64,000 nt of DNA, taken from positions 16,542,770 to 16,606,769 of the forward strand of contig NC_031497.1 in the NCBI RefSeq assembly GCF_000237925.1. The letters run 5' to 3'. Below, in pieces: positions 22,811-34,429 of this stretch. Under the pieces are notes generated by a model, which saw only the letters and a program-made list of their open reading frames with translations, was not told where the DNA came from and made no database searches. Every line of letters begins with the position of its first letter. The stretch's first letter is position 1. The position numbers and the translations under genes were made by a program. The DNA is from Schistosoma mansoni. Taxonomy: Eukaryota; Platyhelminthes; Trematoda; Strigeidida; Schistosomatidae.

Positions 22811-25800
22811 TGGAGTATTGTTTCAACAGCTCTCGTGGAAGGTAGACATGAACTTGTGATTTCTGGAAAGGAAATTTCAGAAATGATCGAAACATTGGGG
22901 CTTGACCAAAGGATTTATGATCTAAAAAAGCTCAATTTTCTGGAAATTTCACATACTTGTTTAGAATTTCTGTCCGAAGATATATCGAAGCTTTCAAATC
23001 TTGCGCAACTATGCCTGACATCAAATATGCTAAAAGCTGTTCCAACTAATCTCGGATCTCTCCATTGTTTACGATCTTTAGACCTATCCTTTAATAACAT
23101 TTCAATGATTCCTGACATTTTCGACCATTTGTCTAATCTATCTAGTCTTATTTTATCCGGTAATAAAATACAAAATATACCATCTGTTCAAGGGTTAAAG
23201 TCACTACATGAATTCTCAGCTTCTAAGAATCAATTAACTGTATGTTATCTCATGTTTCTTTGTTGTTGACTATTTCGGCTTTTAGTTACTTCCTGAAGGA
23301 ATCCAGTTGCTAACTAATCTGGCAGTCTTGGATGTTTCATATAATAACATTTCTAATTTACCGAATGATTTGTTTAACTTATCAAATCTCAAGAGTGCAA
23401 ATTTTTCAGAAAACTCTTTAACTGATTTTCCAGCCAACATTCATCGTTGTCGCAAACTAAATGTTTTAAAGATTCATGGAAACCCTTTTAAAGATAATCG
23501 GTTGAAAAGGCTTTCTGTCGATGAACATTCACCAACTGCGCTTTTAGCTTATCTTCGTCGTTTGGACGAAACAGGAAGCAAAAAAGGAAAGAAAGTTAAT
23601 GACAAAAATTCACCATCGAAATCTTCAACCGAACATGAAGAAATGAATAATTCCATCGCTCGACCACCGGAAGTTACGGGAATTTCAACGCCGCATATTG
23701 TCATTCAGCGCCCAAATGAAAATGAAGTATGTTTTTCCCCTACAATTCTATCAGTATTTCGGCAAATTCTTGAGATTATTTCAATCTATAAATATCTGTT
23801 TCTAACTACTAAGCCATAATGTGAACTCAAATTCTGCTTAAAATTATTTACTCTAAAAACCTAACAGAAATCCCTATCACTAATGCTAAATTTCCAACGT
23901 ATGCCCAACCACCGACTGCCCCGACGTGCAATGCCTTATGGTGTAGGAGCAGGTTGGAAGAAAGCTAGGGGCAGCCAGACCAAAACATGGCACAAATCCA
24001 TGAAGTCGCTGACAAGTGGACTGGGCCATGTTGGTAGGTGTAGACTACCTGGTTGGGATTCGCGAGATGATAGCAATCGACGGTTAGAGACCTTGAATGA
24101 CATGGCTCAAAATCGTTTGCAATGGCGAAGGTGCATCCACTCTTTGTGTTCGGTCAAACTCTAATCTTCTGAATTCTTCATGTCGCTCTCTTTTTCTCTT
24201 TTCAAATTTACTTCACTGGATTATGCTTCTCGAATAACATTTTCAAAACCTAATCTTTCCGATTACTGCTTATACTCTTACTACTTCTACCACTATGGTA
24301 TTTGAATCGACTACTTCATCTCTGTGCTAATGTGGTATGGCAACTCGAACTGATGTACGTACGTACGAAGTTCTACGTTGTAACTGACTGACTGAAATTT
24401 CCAACGGATTTCTGAAAATTTTAAACTCAGTCCTGTCTAATCTGAATTTGTTGAGAGATCGCTTTTAATGAGTTCTTCCTAAAATTAACGTAACTAAGAT
24501 TTTGTTTTTTAAATGGTTGTGTTTTAGCTAGCTACATATTAATAAATCATATAATTAGAATTTCAGTATTAAGATTTTTTAAACATTGTACTCTACATTT
24601 TCAGTTAAATGGTTTACTTGATACTTTCCGTTGAACAAAATGATAATTCGGTAAAGGAAAACAAGAGGTGAAGGTCGTACAGTCCATAAATAAACGAATA
24701 AAAATTATAGTTCAGTTTAAAATAGCCATGAAAAGTTTCTTTAGGTTGAAGGCAGTTCATTTGATTACCCTGATGAATGTAATAGAAAACCAAAATTTAT
24801 AATACAGGTCTCAGATATACTTGATACATCGACACCAAATTTTTCAAAGAATCAGCCAAACCTATCTTTTTCCCACCCTGTTAATGTTGGAGGTGACAGG
24901 TTTCAATTGTACACGTAGCTTCAGAAAAGTTGTACCAAATCTCGTCCGTTCTAACGGTAGTCATAAAATCGACTATTCGTTAACTTGGAACCGTTTAGAG
25001 ACGACAGGATTTTAAGAAGATGCAATCCCATGGTAGCCAGTGACTAAAATAAGTTCTTATACAGTTTGTTTCACTAGAATTTTGAAGTCCATGGACACCG
25101 TTAGATTAGAATCATGGTTTTTCAACTTCTCTATGTGAATCTTTCGTGTGAACCACCAACACTGGATGTTTCCTTTTCGTCCTCTTAGTTTCCTAAAAAC
25201 AATACGTGAATCTAATTAGTAGGACTTCTCTGTTTACGGCTAAAAACTCATGGTTATATGAAAGCATTTCTAGAGAGAGAGTGAGTATACGTAGTCATTC
25301 TATCAATTCTGTTCGCTATTGTTACCCAACACTATGATCATTATATGCACCTTTTGCCAATTTTTTTGTATGCTTTTGTGGAAGATTAACTGGAACTGTA
25401 AACTATTTTCCAACACTACTGAAGCCTAGATTTTTATATTAGTGTGGTGAATAACATTGTCACCAATAAGCTTACATTTGGTTAACCTTCAATCATTTTT
25501 AAATTAGATTTAAAGAATAATTATTTGATCACCTTGTCTATTGTTATTATATTTGCTAATATTTCTAGGTTTGTGTAATTCGTCGTTATTATACTCTGTT
25601 TTTTAAATACTTAAGGAATATCAAATTAATCAGACTCGCTCAGTGAAAACTGGCCCACGTCCTTACATAGTTGCCTGTACGGTTCATGGTGTAGAATTTC
25701 CTTCTGAAACAAAACTGAGAGCTTTTCTACGAGCTCAAGAAAATTGGCATCGTGATATTGGCCAAATGCGTCATCATGCAACTTTAGCTACTCATGATTT

Positions 25801-28800
25801 ACAACTAATCCGTTTTCCACTTGCTTACACTTTAAAAGAAGCAAAGTCATTTCTAGTAAGTTTTCCTTGTAAATATTATTTTATTACTTCTAATAATCTT
25901 TATTTCTAGTTAGCATAATGAGTGTTATATACTTTTTTCCTTTTTTTGTAAAAATGAATTCCTCTAAAAATCTTTTTAAATGTAAAAAAATATCATTCTA
26001 GGGAATGATAGAAGTGCTTCATATGAACAAGTATTTGCAAAAGTAATCTTGACAAAAGATAGACGAATGAACAAAAAATAATGTTGAGTTTGAAATAAGT
26101 TCCCTAATATAAGCTGCCGAGTTTCAAAACAACACATCAATAGGGAAGTAGAGAGATAAAAGTACATAACAAAGTATATGAATTAAATTAGTACCAGGAG
26201 TAGTAAATAAGTAAATGAGAAAGATTTTAAAAAATAACGATTCGAACGATAAAAGGCGGTACATAATTCCAATGTGATTTTAGTCAAATGCATTGGCTAG
26301 AGCGTGTCAGCTTCATATGCCTACAGCTCTACGCAACTTTATCTAACAGTCCTAAGTATTTAGAAGATATCACATTACGCAAGGAAATGAGTTCAGTGAG
26401 AATTAGATTGGTTTGCTCATAGTGTAAATGGTATTAGTTGAAGATATCATGATAAGGCTTTTAAAATAGGTTTCGTGATTTTTTGAACCAGATATTTTTC
26501 AATTCTGATGCAATATTCTCAGGTAAGTAATGGTTGCTATTGCTACGGTAAATGTTAATTTACACGAAAGCTGAAGCAACATATCAGGTAACAACAGGGA
26601 GCGATAGAAACTCATTTGAAACGTTCTCATTTTTGCTCAGGATATCCACAACAAATGGTAAATTTTATCATCGAGCTACTAGGTTACAAACACTGATTCA
26701 ACTTTTACTCAATAAATCTAGTCAATAACTCTCCGTAATTCATACTTGTTTACTCTTAAACATCTAATCTTTTTAAAGTTTCTGAAATTCCATTTTCATT
26801 TATGAACTATATTTATTCGTTATAAGGATTCCGTTTTTTGAAGATTATTTTTGTCACATGTAATTTTACTCTGGATAAAAAGTTACAAACGCTAAGCTTA
26901 CTTACGTATGTTACCCCCAATGGAGCATAGGCCAACGACCAGCTTTCTCAAACCCACTCTATCCTGGGCCCTTCTTTCTAGTTCTATCCAGTTTTTGTTC
27001 ATTCTTCTCATGTCTGTCTCCATTTCTCGGTGTAATGTGTTCTTTGGTCTTCCTCTTGTCCTTTTGCCTTGAGGATTCCATGTGAGGGCTTGCCTTGTGA
27101 CGCAGTTGGCTGCTTTCCTCAAAGTGTGTCCTATCCACTTCCAGCGCTTCTTCCTGATTTCTTCCTCCACTAAAATCTGGTTTGTTCTCTCCCACGGTAG
27201 GTTGTTGCTGGTAATGCCTGGTCACCGGATCCGAAGTATTTTGCGTAGACAACTGTTAATAAACACCTGTATCTTGTTGATGATGGCTTTCGTAGTTCTC
27301 CACGTCTCCGCCCCATACAGTAGAACTGTCTTGACATTTGTATTGAAAATTCTAATCATGGTGTTGGTTGACAATTGTTTTGAGTTCTAAATGTTTTTAA
27401 GTTGTAAATATGCTGCTCTTTCTTTGCCGATCCGCGTCTTCACATCTTCATCAGATTCACGGTGTTCATCAATGATGCTGCCCAGATATGTAAAGATTTT
27501 TACATCCTTCAAAGCTTCTTCGTCAAGTGTGATTCGATTGGTGCATACTGTTTTGTATTGGAGAATCTTGCTTTTCCCTTTGTGTATATTGAAACCTACT
27601 GCTGCTACACTTGTCGTCTTCTGAATTTGTTGTTGCGTGTGTGATAAAAGAGCCAGATCATATGCGAAGTCTAAATCGTCCAGCTGCATCCTAGCTGTCC
27701 ACTGTATCCTGTGCTTCCCTCCAGATGTTGACATCTTCATAATCCACTTGATCACCAGGAAAAAGAGAAAGGTTGAGAGTAAGCAACCTTGCCTAACACC
27801 GGTCCTTACCTCGAATGAATCTGTCAACTGTCCTCCATGCACGATTTTGCAGTTTAATCCATCATAGAATTCCGTATGAGTACTGATATCAAAATTTTGT
27901 TGATTCAAACAGTCTGTTCTCCGTTACAATTGTTTTGTATCGTTTAAAGTATGAGAGTTTGAATGCATTTGTTTAAAGTTTACCAGCTGATTTTCTTTTG
28001 TATATCACCAATACTTACATTAGAACATTTCTCATAAAGTCCAATACATAAACCTGTATTTGATTTTGATAGGGTACATTAATTTTATTAACAATATATC
28101 TATCAATAATAGTTGTAAACGTTTATTAAAATTGTATTTAGGCATTATAGTATATGCCTTTAATTTTAACATGTTTGCATATATGAATATAATTTTGTGT
28201 ATACATTTTTGTTTTTTCTAACAGATTCATCCGTTGAATAGATCTATTAATGGTACTGGTGAAGCATTTTTGAGACAATTAGTTCAAGAAGCACAGTTGG
28301 ATAGAAAATCTCGTAAACAAACAAGATTTAGTCAAGTTTATCGTTATTTGAATGTATTGGATATCGAAAGTGCAATGGTTTCAAATGTATTCAGTGATGT
28401 AATGGTTCCTATTGTTGTGGATAGTACACCAGTGGTCATCTCAGTTCCTCCACTTACCAATAGTCATCACACACGGGTGGGTTGTTACTGTGGTTTTTAT
28501 AGATTGCTCATAAGTAATAATCACCTTGGAGATTACCAAAGTTGAATTTATTTTGTGTCATAATTATAATGAGTGTGTGTAAACAATGGTCTCTCACATC
28601 GGGTAACATAAATATCTAGGTTAACCTTTTTAACAGTCTTACTCTATTATTTTCTACTCTGGCTCGTTTTGTTCTCAATAGCTGTACAGTATCATTGGCT
28701 TTTACTCAGTGTTACCTGAAACTATCATCATTAACCCGTGTAATAAGTCAGACAGAGTTACATGAAAGTCGATCCTATCCGAAATGTATGATAGGTAGTA

Positions 28801-30045
28801 AGGCTAATTGGACTACATAAATAATGTTATTTCAAGGTAGAAATACTGTTTTGAAGTATTGTATTGCGAACAGGTTTATGGATCGTCGAAATGAAAGGAA
28901 AGCATGTTGATGGTTCTCTGAAATTTGTTGGTAAAAGGTAACTAACAACAGTGAAATATTACCGTCTAATATTTATTCCTGCTCTTTGCATGTACATGGA
29001 CCAATCTACTCCTTATTAACACCTTCAAGGCATATTGGTGATTGATACAATACATAGATGTTGAATCTAAAGGACTGGTAGCCAATCATAATTTGCTTTT
29101 CGAAGCAATGCATTATACAATAAATACTCAAACAACTAGATCAATATATTTTTTGACATTTCTACAGGTCAAAACAGTTATAAACTGTAAGCTGAAACAA
29201 TTCGGTTTTCTTATTGTTGTAGAGTAAAAATTTGATTATGAATGCAACTATCGTACTTAAGTTAGATGACCGAAAATAATCGTAACACTGGTTCAAGATA
29301 CTTTTTCCTTGCAAATAATACCCCGAACCCAACATTAGTGCTTACGCGATAAGACAAATTCATGAGGGCATCAATAACCAAACATAACCAATTGCTCCTC
29401 TTAGCATCGAACAGATGTTTATAATGTTACTGAGAAAATTTAACAAATATTACAGTAGCGTGCTATGCATACATTCTATTTTTGTGGGTTATTGTAATTT
29501 GCCTGACTACCATCTTCCGTAACAATGACTTAATTGATTTATAAGATCCTCAAATTATTCATATCATCTTTGTTTTCCAGGTTGTTGTTATAGTTGTGGT
29601 TACTTCTGCTAGACAAAAATAGGTCATGCTTAGACTCATGTTGTATTATCTATTGTCATGCTTCTTACTCAGTGTTCTCTTCTTATATTTATAGTTAACT
29701 GTAAACACACATAATATACTGATTGAAGTTTCTGGAATCAATTTACCTTTATGCAAACAATTTGCTGAAGTAGTCATCGCTTGGCTATTAGAAAATGCTT
29801 GCCCACAAACAAGGGAGAATAAACCCAGTGACAAGCCAAACACCGAGGAAGTTAATACAGCAGAACAATCACAGCTTGTTGACGAAGTGGATAGAAAGTT
29901 AACACTGAAGTCGGTTGTCATTCCACCTAACGCTCTTGTGGTACGTCCAATTCGTGTTGTCGATGTTGATTTCGATTACAATCTATGTGTCATGTTTCCA
30001 TCACGGTCGGATTTAACTGATGCAAAGTTTAATACCATTCGTTAG
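22811..30045 (+). CDS. LRRC47: LRRC47-like protein, six exons found, first short exon not located
   Basis: Exons I read: 22811-23239, 23286-23726, 24745-24892, 25644-25855, 28225-28476, 29695-30045 (stop TAG 30043-30045). All have GT-AG introns and consistent phases, giving 610 residues; human LRRC47 has about 583. Exons 1-2 carry leucine-rich repeats ([44 protein letters not shown]) and end [18 protein letters not shown], then a Lys-rich linker. Exon 4 onward matches the B3/B4 domain shared with the PheRS beta chain: [46 protein letters not shown]. The C-terminus is [20 protein letters not shown]. The biochemical role of LRRC47 is poorly known; tRNA binding is inferred from the domain only. 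The start codon must lie upstream: exon 22811 opens right after ctttcag with [12 protein letters not shown]. Exon 24745-24892 is poorly conserved and its donor was chosen to keep phase. Intron 1 found is 46 nt; later ones hold transposons. Confidence 0.93.
23883..24400 (+). mobile_element. CR1-type LINE 3' end in LRRC47 intron
   Basis: Codes for the C-terminal part of ORF2: [54 protein letters not shown], then [21 protein letters not shown] 3' UTR follows and ends near gtaactgactgactga. It is heavily 5'-truncated and has the same sense as the host gene. The minus-strand copy at 43110-43670 covers the same part. Confidence 0.85.
25018..25290 (-). mobile_element. old family B retroposon copy in LRRC47 intron
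   Basis: Antisense, strongly diverged copy: shares tgcaatcccatggtagccagtga, tttccttttcgtcctct and gtaggacttc blocks with the copy at 19991-20503. The AAATA tail is not seen. Confidence 0.65.
26885..27910 (-). mobile_element. SR2/RTE-type LINE 3' half in LRRC47 intron, antisense
   Basis: 5'-truncated copy reading leftwards. RT segments include [55 protein letters not shown] and [14 protein letters not shown]. The C-terminal region includes [20 protein letters not shown] and [12 protein letters not shown]. It ends in [11 protein letters not shown] and a taag-type tail near 26890. The catalytic block reads FAYD where the RTE family has FADD (near 27661), so the enzyme would be dead. About 180 codons between the two open stretches are missing. 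Confidence 0.88.
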
Positions 30046-30237
30046 ATATATTATTCTTATTACTCATATGTTATCAGAAACGAATTTATATCTATATAGA
30101 TACTTAACAGAGTGAAATAATTATTTTTAACTTTTATTCATTAATGCTAATAAGTTTTCTGTTGTGATACTCTTCTTTTATTACCATTAACCGTCGTCAT
30201 CGTCATTGTTACTGGATCATGTTTCTCATTTAAAAGC

Positions 30238-30243
30238 AATAAA
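30238..30243 (+). terminator. poly(A) signal AATAAA of LRRC47
   Basis: AATAAA lies 193 bases after the LRRC47 stop codon, the first canonical signal downstream on this strand. Confidence 0.6.
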
Positions 30244-32112
30244 CATGTTTTAATGTATGTCCGTTCGCTATTTTGTAAATTTGGTTCTTTATTCTATTCA
30301 TAACGTCTTTATCATGGTTAAGGAGACATTATAACTACTGTTCTTCGTGTGGAATTAGAGAATCGAAAAAAGTAAAATAAAAAAATTGTTGGTTTATCAC
30401 TTATTTGACTGTTTTTTTCTTCTGACAAAAATTTCAGAGTATTCATCTATTAATTTAACATTATTTGGTGACTGAAAGAAAATCATCAGTATAACAGTGT
30501 AATCATGCATGTAGTTTTATGTATGGGGTTCTGAGCTTCACATGTTGTAAGAAGTTTAACAATGATATTTATAACCATTGATTGGCTGTATAGGATTACT
30601 GAATAAAGTGAAATTCGCCTCATAGGAGACAATAATACCGTAGTGATTAAAGGAGGATTCGGGACCCTTTGAATAGAACATTCAAATTCAGTTCCACTTA
30701 ATTTGCTTTAGGGATGCTTTATGTCTCACCAGCCTTCAACACAATAAAGTACGACTCGTAGTTGATTGTATGAAGCTATGCTTGATATATAAGTTACATA
30801 AAGTGGAATGGAGGTAAGTCATTGGAAGTTAAGTGATTTAGAATCGTCTTTTGTATGATTACCAACCGGCCTGCTAATCTGATGCTCTCAGATGAAGAAC
30901 TGACTTTTTTTCAATTCATAAAAAATCATCTTGAATGAAATTTTCATTATCTATAAAGTCTAATTCTTTGGAACTGTAGCCCAATCTATTTCAAAACATG
31001 CTAAGGTATTTTTTCAGTAAAAATGACTATATACCTGCAACACTCACTTTTATTTTTAATGTAAAATATCTTCCTACCAGTTTAAATGCTATTGACTGAC
31101 ATAAACTGTATAAAATCACTGAAACTCAGTGAGCAATGAAAAGCTGTATTCAGTTCACGACATCTCAAGTTGAATTATAGACTGAATGTTTTTGAATTGC
31201 TTATCAATTAGCAAGTAGAAAGTATCTTACCAATCATGAATCCTAAAATTGAGTGGTACTAATATGATGCTTCCTTACCTTTATCAGTATTAAGTTTCCT
31301 CAATTTAATTGAATTTTGGCATGATACATTAATCAAGCGTTAAGTATTAAGTTTCCTCAATTTAATTGAATTTTGGCATGATACATTAATCAAGCGTTAA
31401 CCATTGATGTGATTGTTACTATTGTCGGTGAAATAATAAATAAGTTTCCAGTTTACACTTAAATGGTAACAGCCATGTTAATGATTTAAATATTTAGTTA
31501 GTAATTAAAGGTAGTTATTTAGTTTTAAACAAATAGAGAATTAATTATTTACATGTTTAGTGTCCCTAAACTTAGATTTGTTCATTCAACTAGACTGGCT
31601 TACTATATATGCACTTAACTCATTCTCCCTAAATTATTCAGACCACATATGGAATGTTGTTCAGCTTTGTGAAGATGATATCATTTCAAGTATTGACTAA
31701 CCATAGATGGTTTTAGAAATATTTTAGCTTTCTGTATGGAAATACTGAACTGCTGCTTTTAATAATAACCTCCATTTTGCTACTGACAGCTTGAATCGAT
31801 TTAATATTGTATATACTCTGTAAATTATGTTGCTCATATCCTTTCTGTTCTGCTGTAGTTAAGTTTGAGTTTCATGCTATATATAACCAGTGATAAACTA
31901 TTGTTGTCTCAATCACATGATAATCTGGCTGATTAAATGTATTGAAATCAATTTATTTGATTTAGAGTTAGTTCGTTAATTGATTTTTATTCTATATTGA
32001 TTATTTATTGAAGGATAAGTTATTAATATACAATATTCGTTATTGAAATAAAAAGGAAAGTAATATTTTACAAAGTTGTGATTAAGTTTTACATATCTAC
32101 CCTTATTCATAA
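30244..32112. other. intergenic, no gene recognised
   Basis: AT-rich DNA between LRRC47 and the cysteine-rich gene. The only structure noticed is the perfect 57-bp tandem duplication at 31287-31400. Confidence 0.5.
31287..31400 (+). repeat. perfect tandem duplication, 2 x 57 bp
   Basis: Unit starting gtattaagtttcctcaattt and ending caagcgttaa, present at 31287-31343 and 31344-31400 with no difference seen. This suggests a recent duplication or an assembly artefact. Confidence 0.9.
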
Positions 32113-32730
32113 ATGGCAATACACGTAGTTGTAAGCCAACCGGAATGTCTAGAAGTAAAACCATGTAACAATGAGTATAAAAATCTGAAACAACATGATG
32201 TTCAGATAGATATAGTACCATGGATTCAGTCATCTAACAATGCGCATAGTTATGTCCAAAAAAGTGATATGGATTATGATAGTGATGATGACCATGGCGA
32301 TAATTGTAATGACATTCATTCAGTTTCTTCAGAATCTCATTCCTATAATCTGCGTTGTTGTTTACTGTCAGCATGTTGTGAATCTTGTACATGTTTTACA
32401 ATGCCGAAAAAGTGTGATACTATTTATTATGCACTACAAAAATGTACAAAATATTGTCCAAGTGGTTGTCCTACTATAGTCCCAAGACCGGAAGAAGAAG
32501 AATGGAATCTAGCACCAGAGAAAAATGCACGTAATTTTGCAATGTGTCAGTGTTGTTATTCTCCGGGTGGTATAATATGCATGAAGTACTTGGATATATT
32601 ATGCTGTCCATTATGTCCAATGTGGGATGTATGTAAAGGATGTGATTATGGTTATCGACGCTTTCGAATACAAGTCATCTTGGATCGTTATAAAGATTCG
32701 CACAAACGGAGATATATACCGTGTGTATAA
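32113..32730 (+). CDS. cysteine-rich protein of unknown function, single exon
   Basis: 205 residues from ATG at 32113 to TAA, in a region where chance frames are short. It has 23 cysteines, nearly all after residue 75, many as CC or CxC pairs: RCCLLSACCESCTCF, MCQCC, DILCCPLCPMWDVCKGC. The N-terminus is non-hydrophobic with an acidic patch (DMDYDSDDDHGD near residue 53). There is no signal peptide or clear membrane segment. The paired Cys next to hydrophobic residues could be palmitoylated or bind metal; that is inference. I recognise no family. An AATAAA 35 bases after the stop supports a real transcript end. A frame-shifted overlapping frame (32240-32479) is a shadow. Confidence 0.75.
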   Translation: MAIHVVVSQPECLEVKPCNNEYKNLKQHDVQIDIVPWIQSSNNAHSYVQKSDMDYDSDDDHGDNCNDIHSVSSESHSYNLRCCLLSACCESCTCFTMPKKCDTIYYALQKCTKYCPSGCPTIVPRPEEEEWNLAPEKNARNFAMCQCCYSPGGIICMKYLDILCCPLCPMWDVCKGCDYGYRRFRIQVILDRYKDSHKRRYIPCV

Positions 32731-32764
32731 AATGAAAATGCTTGTCAGTATACTACCTTTTTTA

Positions 32765-32770
32765 AATAAA
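32765..32770 (+). terminator. poly(A) signal of the cysteine-rich gene
   Basis: AATAAA in an A/T-rich stretch 35 bases after the stop codon, a spacing usual for compact fluke 3' UTRs. Confidence 0.6.
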
Positions 32771-33089
32771 AAACAAATAATTGTAAGTTGTTTTCTTTCA
32801 GTATATTGTAAGGAATGAGTTTTCATGTTAATAGGTTCACTGAAGTCAATCTCGGACCTGAGGCTTGTTCAGATTTCTCAATTAAGAAGTAAGACAGTCA
32901 TAATGAAAAAGCGACCGTAAAACCAAGCCTTATGGGTTGCATTTATCGGGATTTAATAACCTAATAGTGCACTTCTTGGTTGGTCGCGGACATCCTGATG
33001 CACATACATTTTAATGAATGTTGACTCATCGTCAATAGTCATCGTTTCGAACTTGGACTAAAAAGCAATCAGGTACCATACCAACTGAA

Positions 33090-33480
33090 CAATTTATCAG
33101 TTATAGGCTAGAAGAAAGTTAAGAGTGACCAATCTAGGATGTAGCATCAGTCAACGAAGTTCTTTATGGTCGGACTGAGTAGTATTGATAGGTATAGACA
33201 ATCTTGTTTGCGTTGGCTTGTTTATTGTAGCCAGTAGTCGGGGACAGGTAACGTAGCTCAGAGTTTGTTGTAGTAGTGCAGTTCTATTCACTCTTTGTCT
33301 TCCCTTAGATCTTGGGTTCATGAATTAATGCTTTCTTTTCAGATCACAGTATCTACCCCTAATGTTTCTACTACCACTGATACTGTTATTACTTCTACTA
33401 CTCTTGGATTCGTCTTCATAATACCACCACGATATAGTGCATCAAATTGAAACGATGCACATATGCCTTAGGTTGTTTAT
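33090..33480 (+). mobile_element. very old CR1-type LINE 3' end
   Basis: Diverged match to the C-terminal and 3' UTR part of the LINE at 22180-22590: agaagaaagttaagag, attgataggtatagac, tctattcactctttgtctt, and a cactgatactgttattac block followed by tactcttggattcg. No frame survives. Confidence 0.6.
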
Positions 33481-34429
33481 TGATTACGATTAATTGTGAG
33501 GGGATCGGAATGGCTCACTTTATGTGGAATTTTTTGCAAATGATTGTGTGTGGAAATACTATGAACGACTCAGAATTAAAGCCATCCAAATTATAGAATG
33601 AAATACAATTCGGATCCTCTTTCTGAGGGTTTAATGTAATTATATTACGTACTTCTGTGAAAAGCGTATTGTTAACAAACTATATAGCTTGTTAAATTCA
33701 CACATCGGGAAATAAATCGAAAAATACTAAATGCAATAAGGTTAAGGAAAATCTGCCAAAAATGTAGTTATGTAGGCCAAACAGCGTTATTTTCTGAACG
33801 AACAACTTAATTTTTCAAACTTTATCATGTTACTTAGTAGTAGTATAAAATAATCCACACATATTTACGATTATGTAAACAAGAACCCATATACAAGCGG
33901 TACGTGGTAAATGGAGTAGGTATTTTTTATTTCAAAGCTGCGAATGATACTTCGAGACTCCTGGAGTTTTTCCATTATTAGCGCCAACTAAATAACAGGG
34001 TCATTTTTAACGGCATATAGAATGAATTAGAGAGTGTTCCGTCCAGGATTGTGTTGGTGCACACTAATTGACTAAGAACTAATCAATCAACGTATACCTG
34101 GAGAAGGCTCTAGAATCTCCTTGTATAAAATTATAAATATACTAACGTTTTTCTTACTATGATCTCTACTTTCATTCAACTTTATTTGTTTGGAATATAA
34201 TTACGTTCCTGTTCAACCGTGTTCTGACTGGGGACTTATAGAGTGTGGTAAAGTTTCTAAAGAATACTAAAGTAATAAGAGTAGCTGGGTTGTAACAAGG
34301 AAGATCATAACAGGCATAGTAATATAATACGTATCTACCAGTGAATACGTAAAACGTAATTATATGCCAAACAAACAAAGTTGAATGGAAGTAGGAATCA
34401 TAATAAGAAAAACGTTAGTATATATATAT

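Noticed and set aside
22915-23118. Minus-strand frame of 67 codons across LRRC47 exon 1
   Set aside because: Shadow of the leucine-rich repeat exon; no motif.
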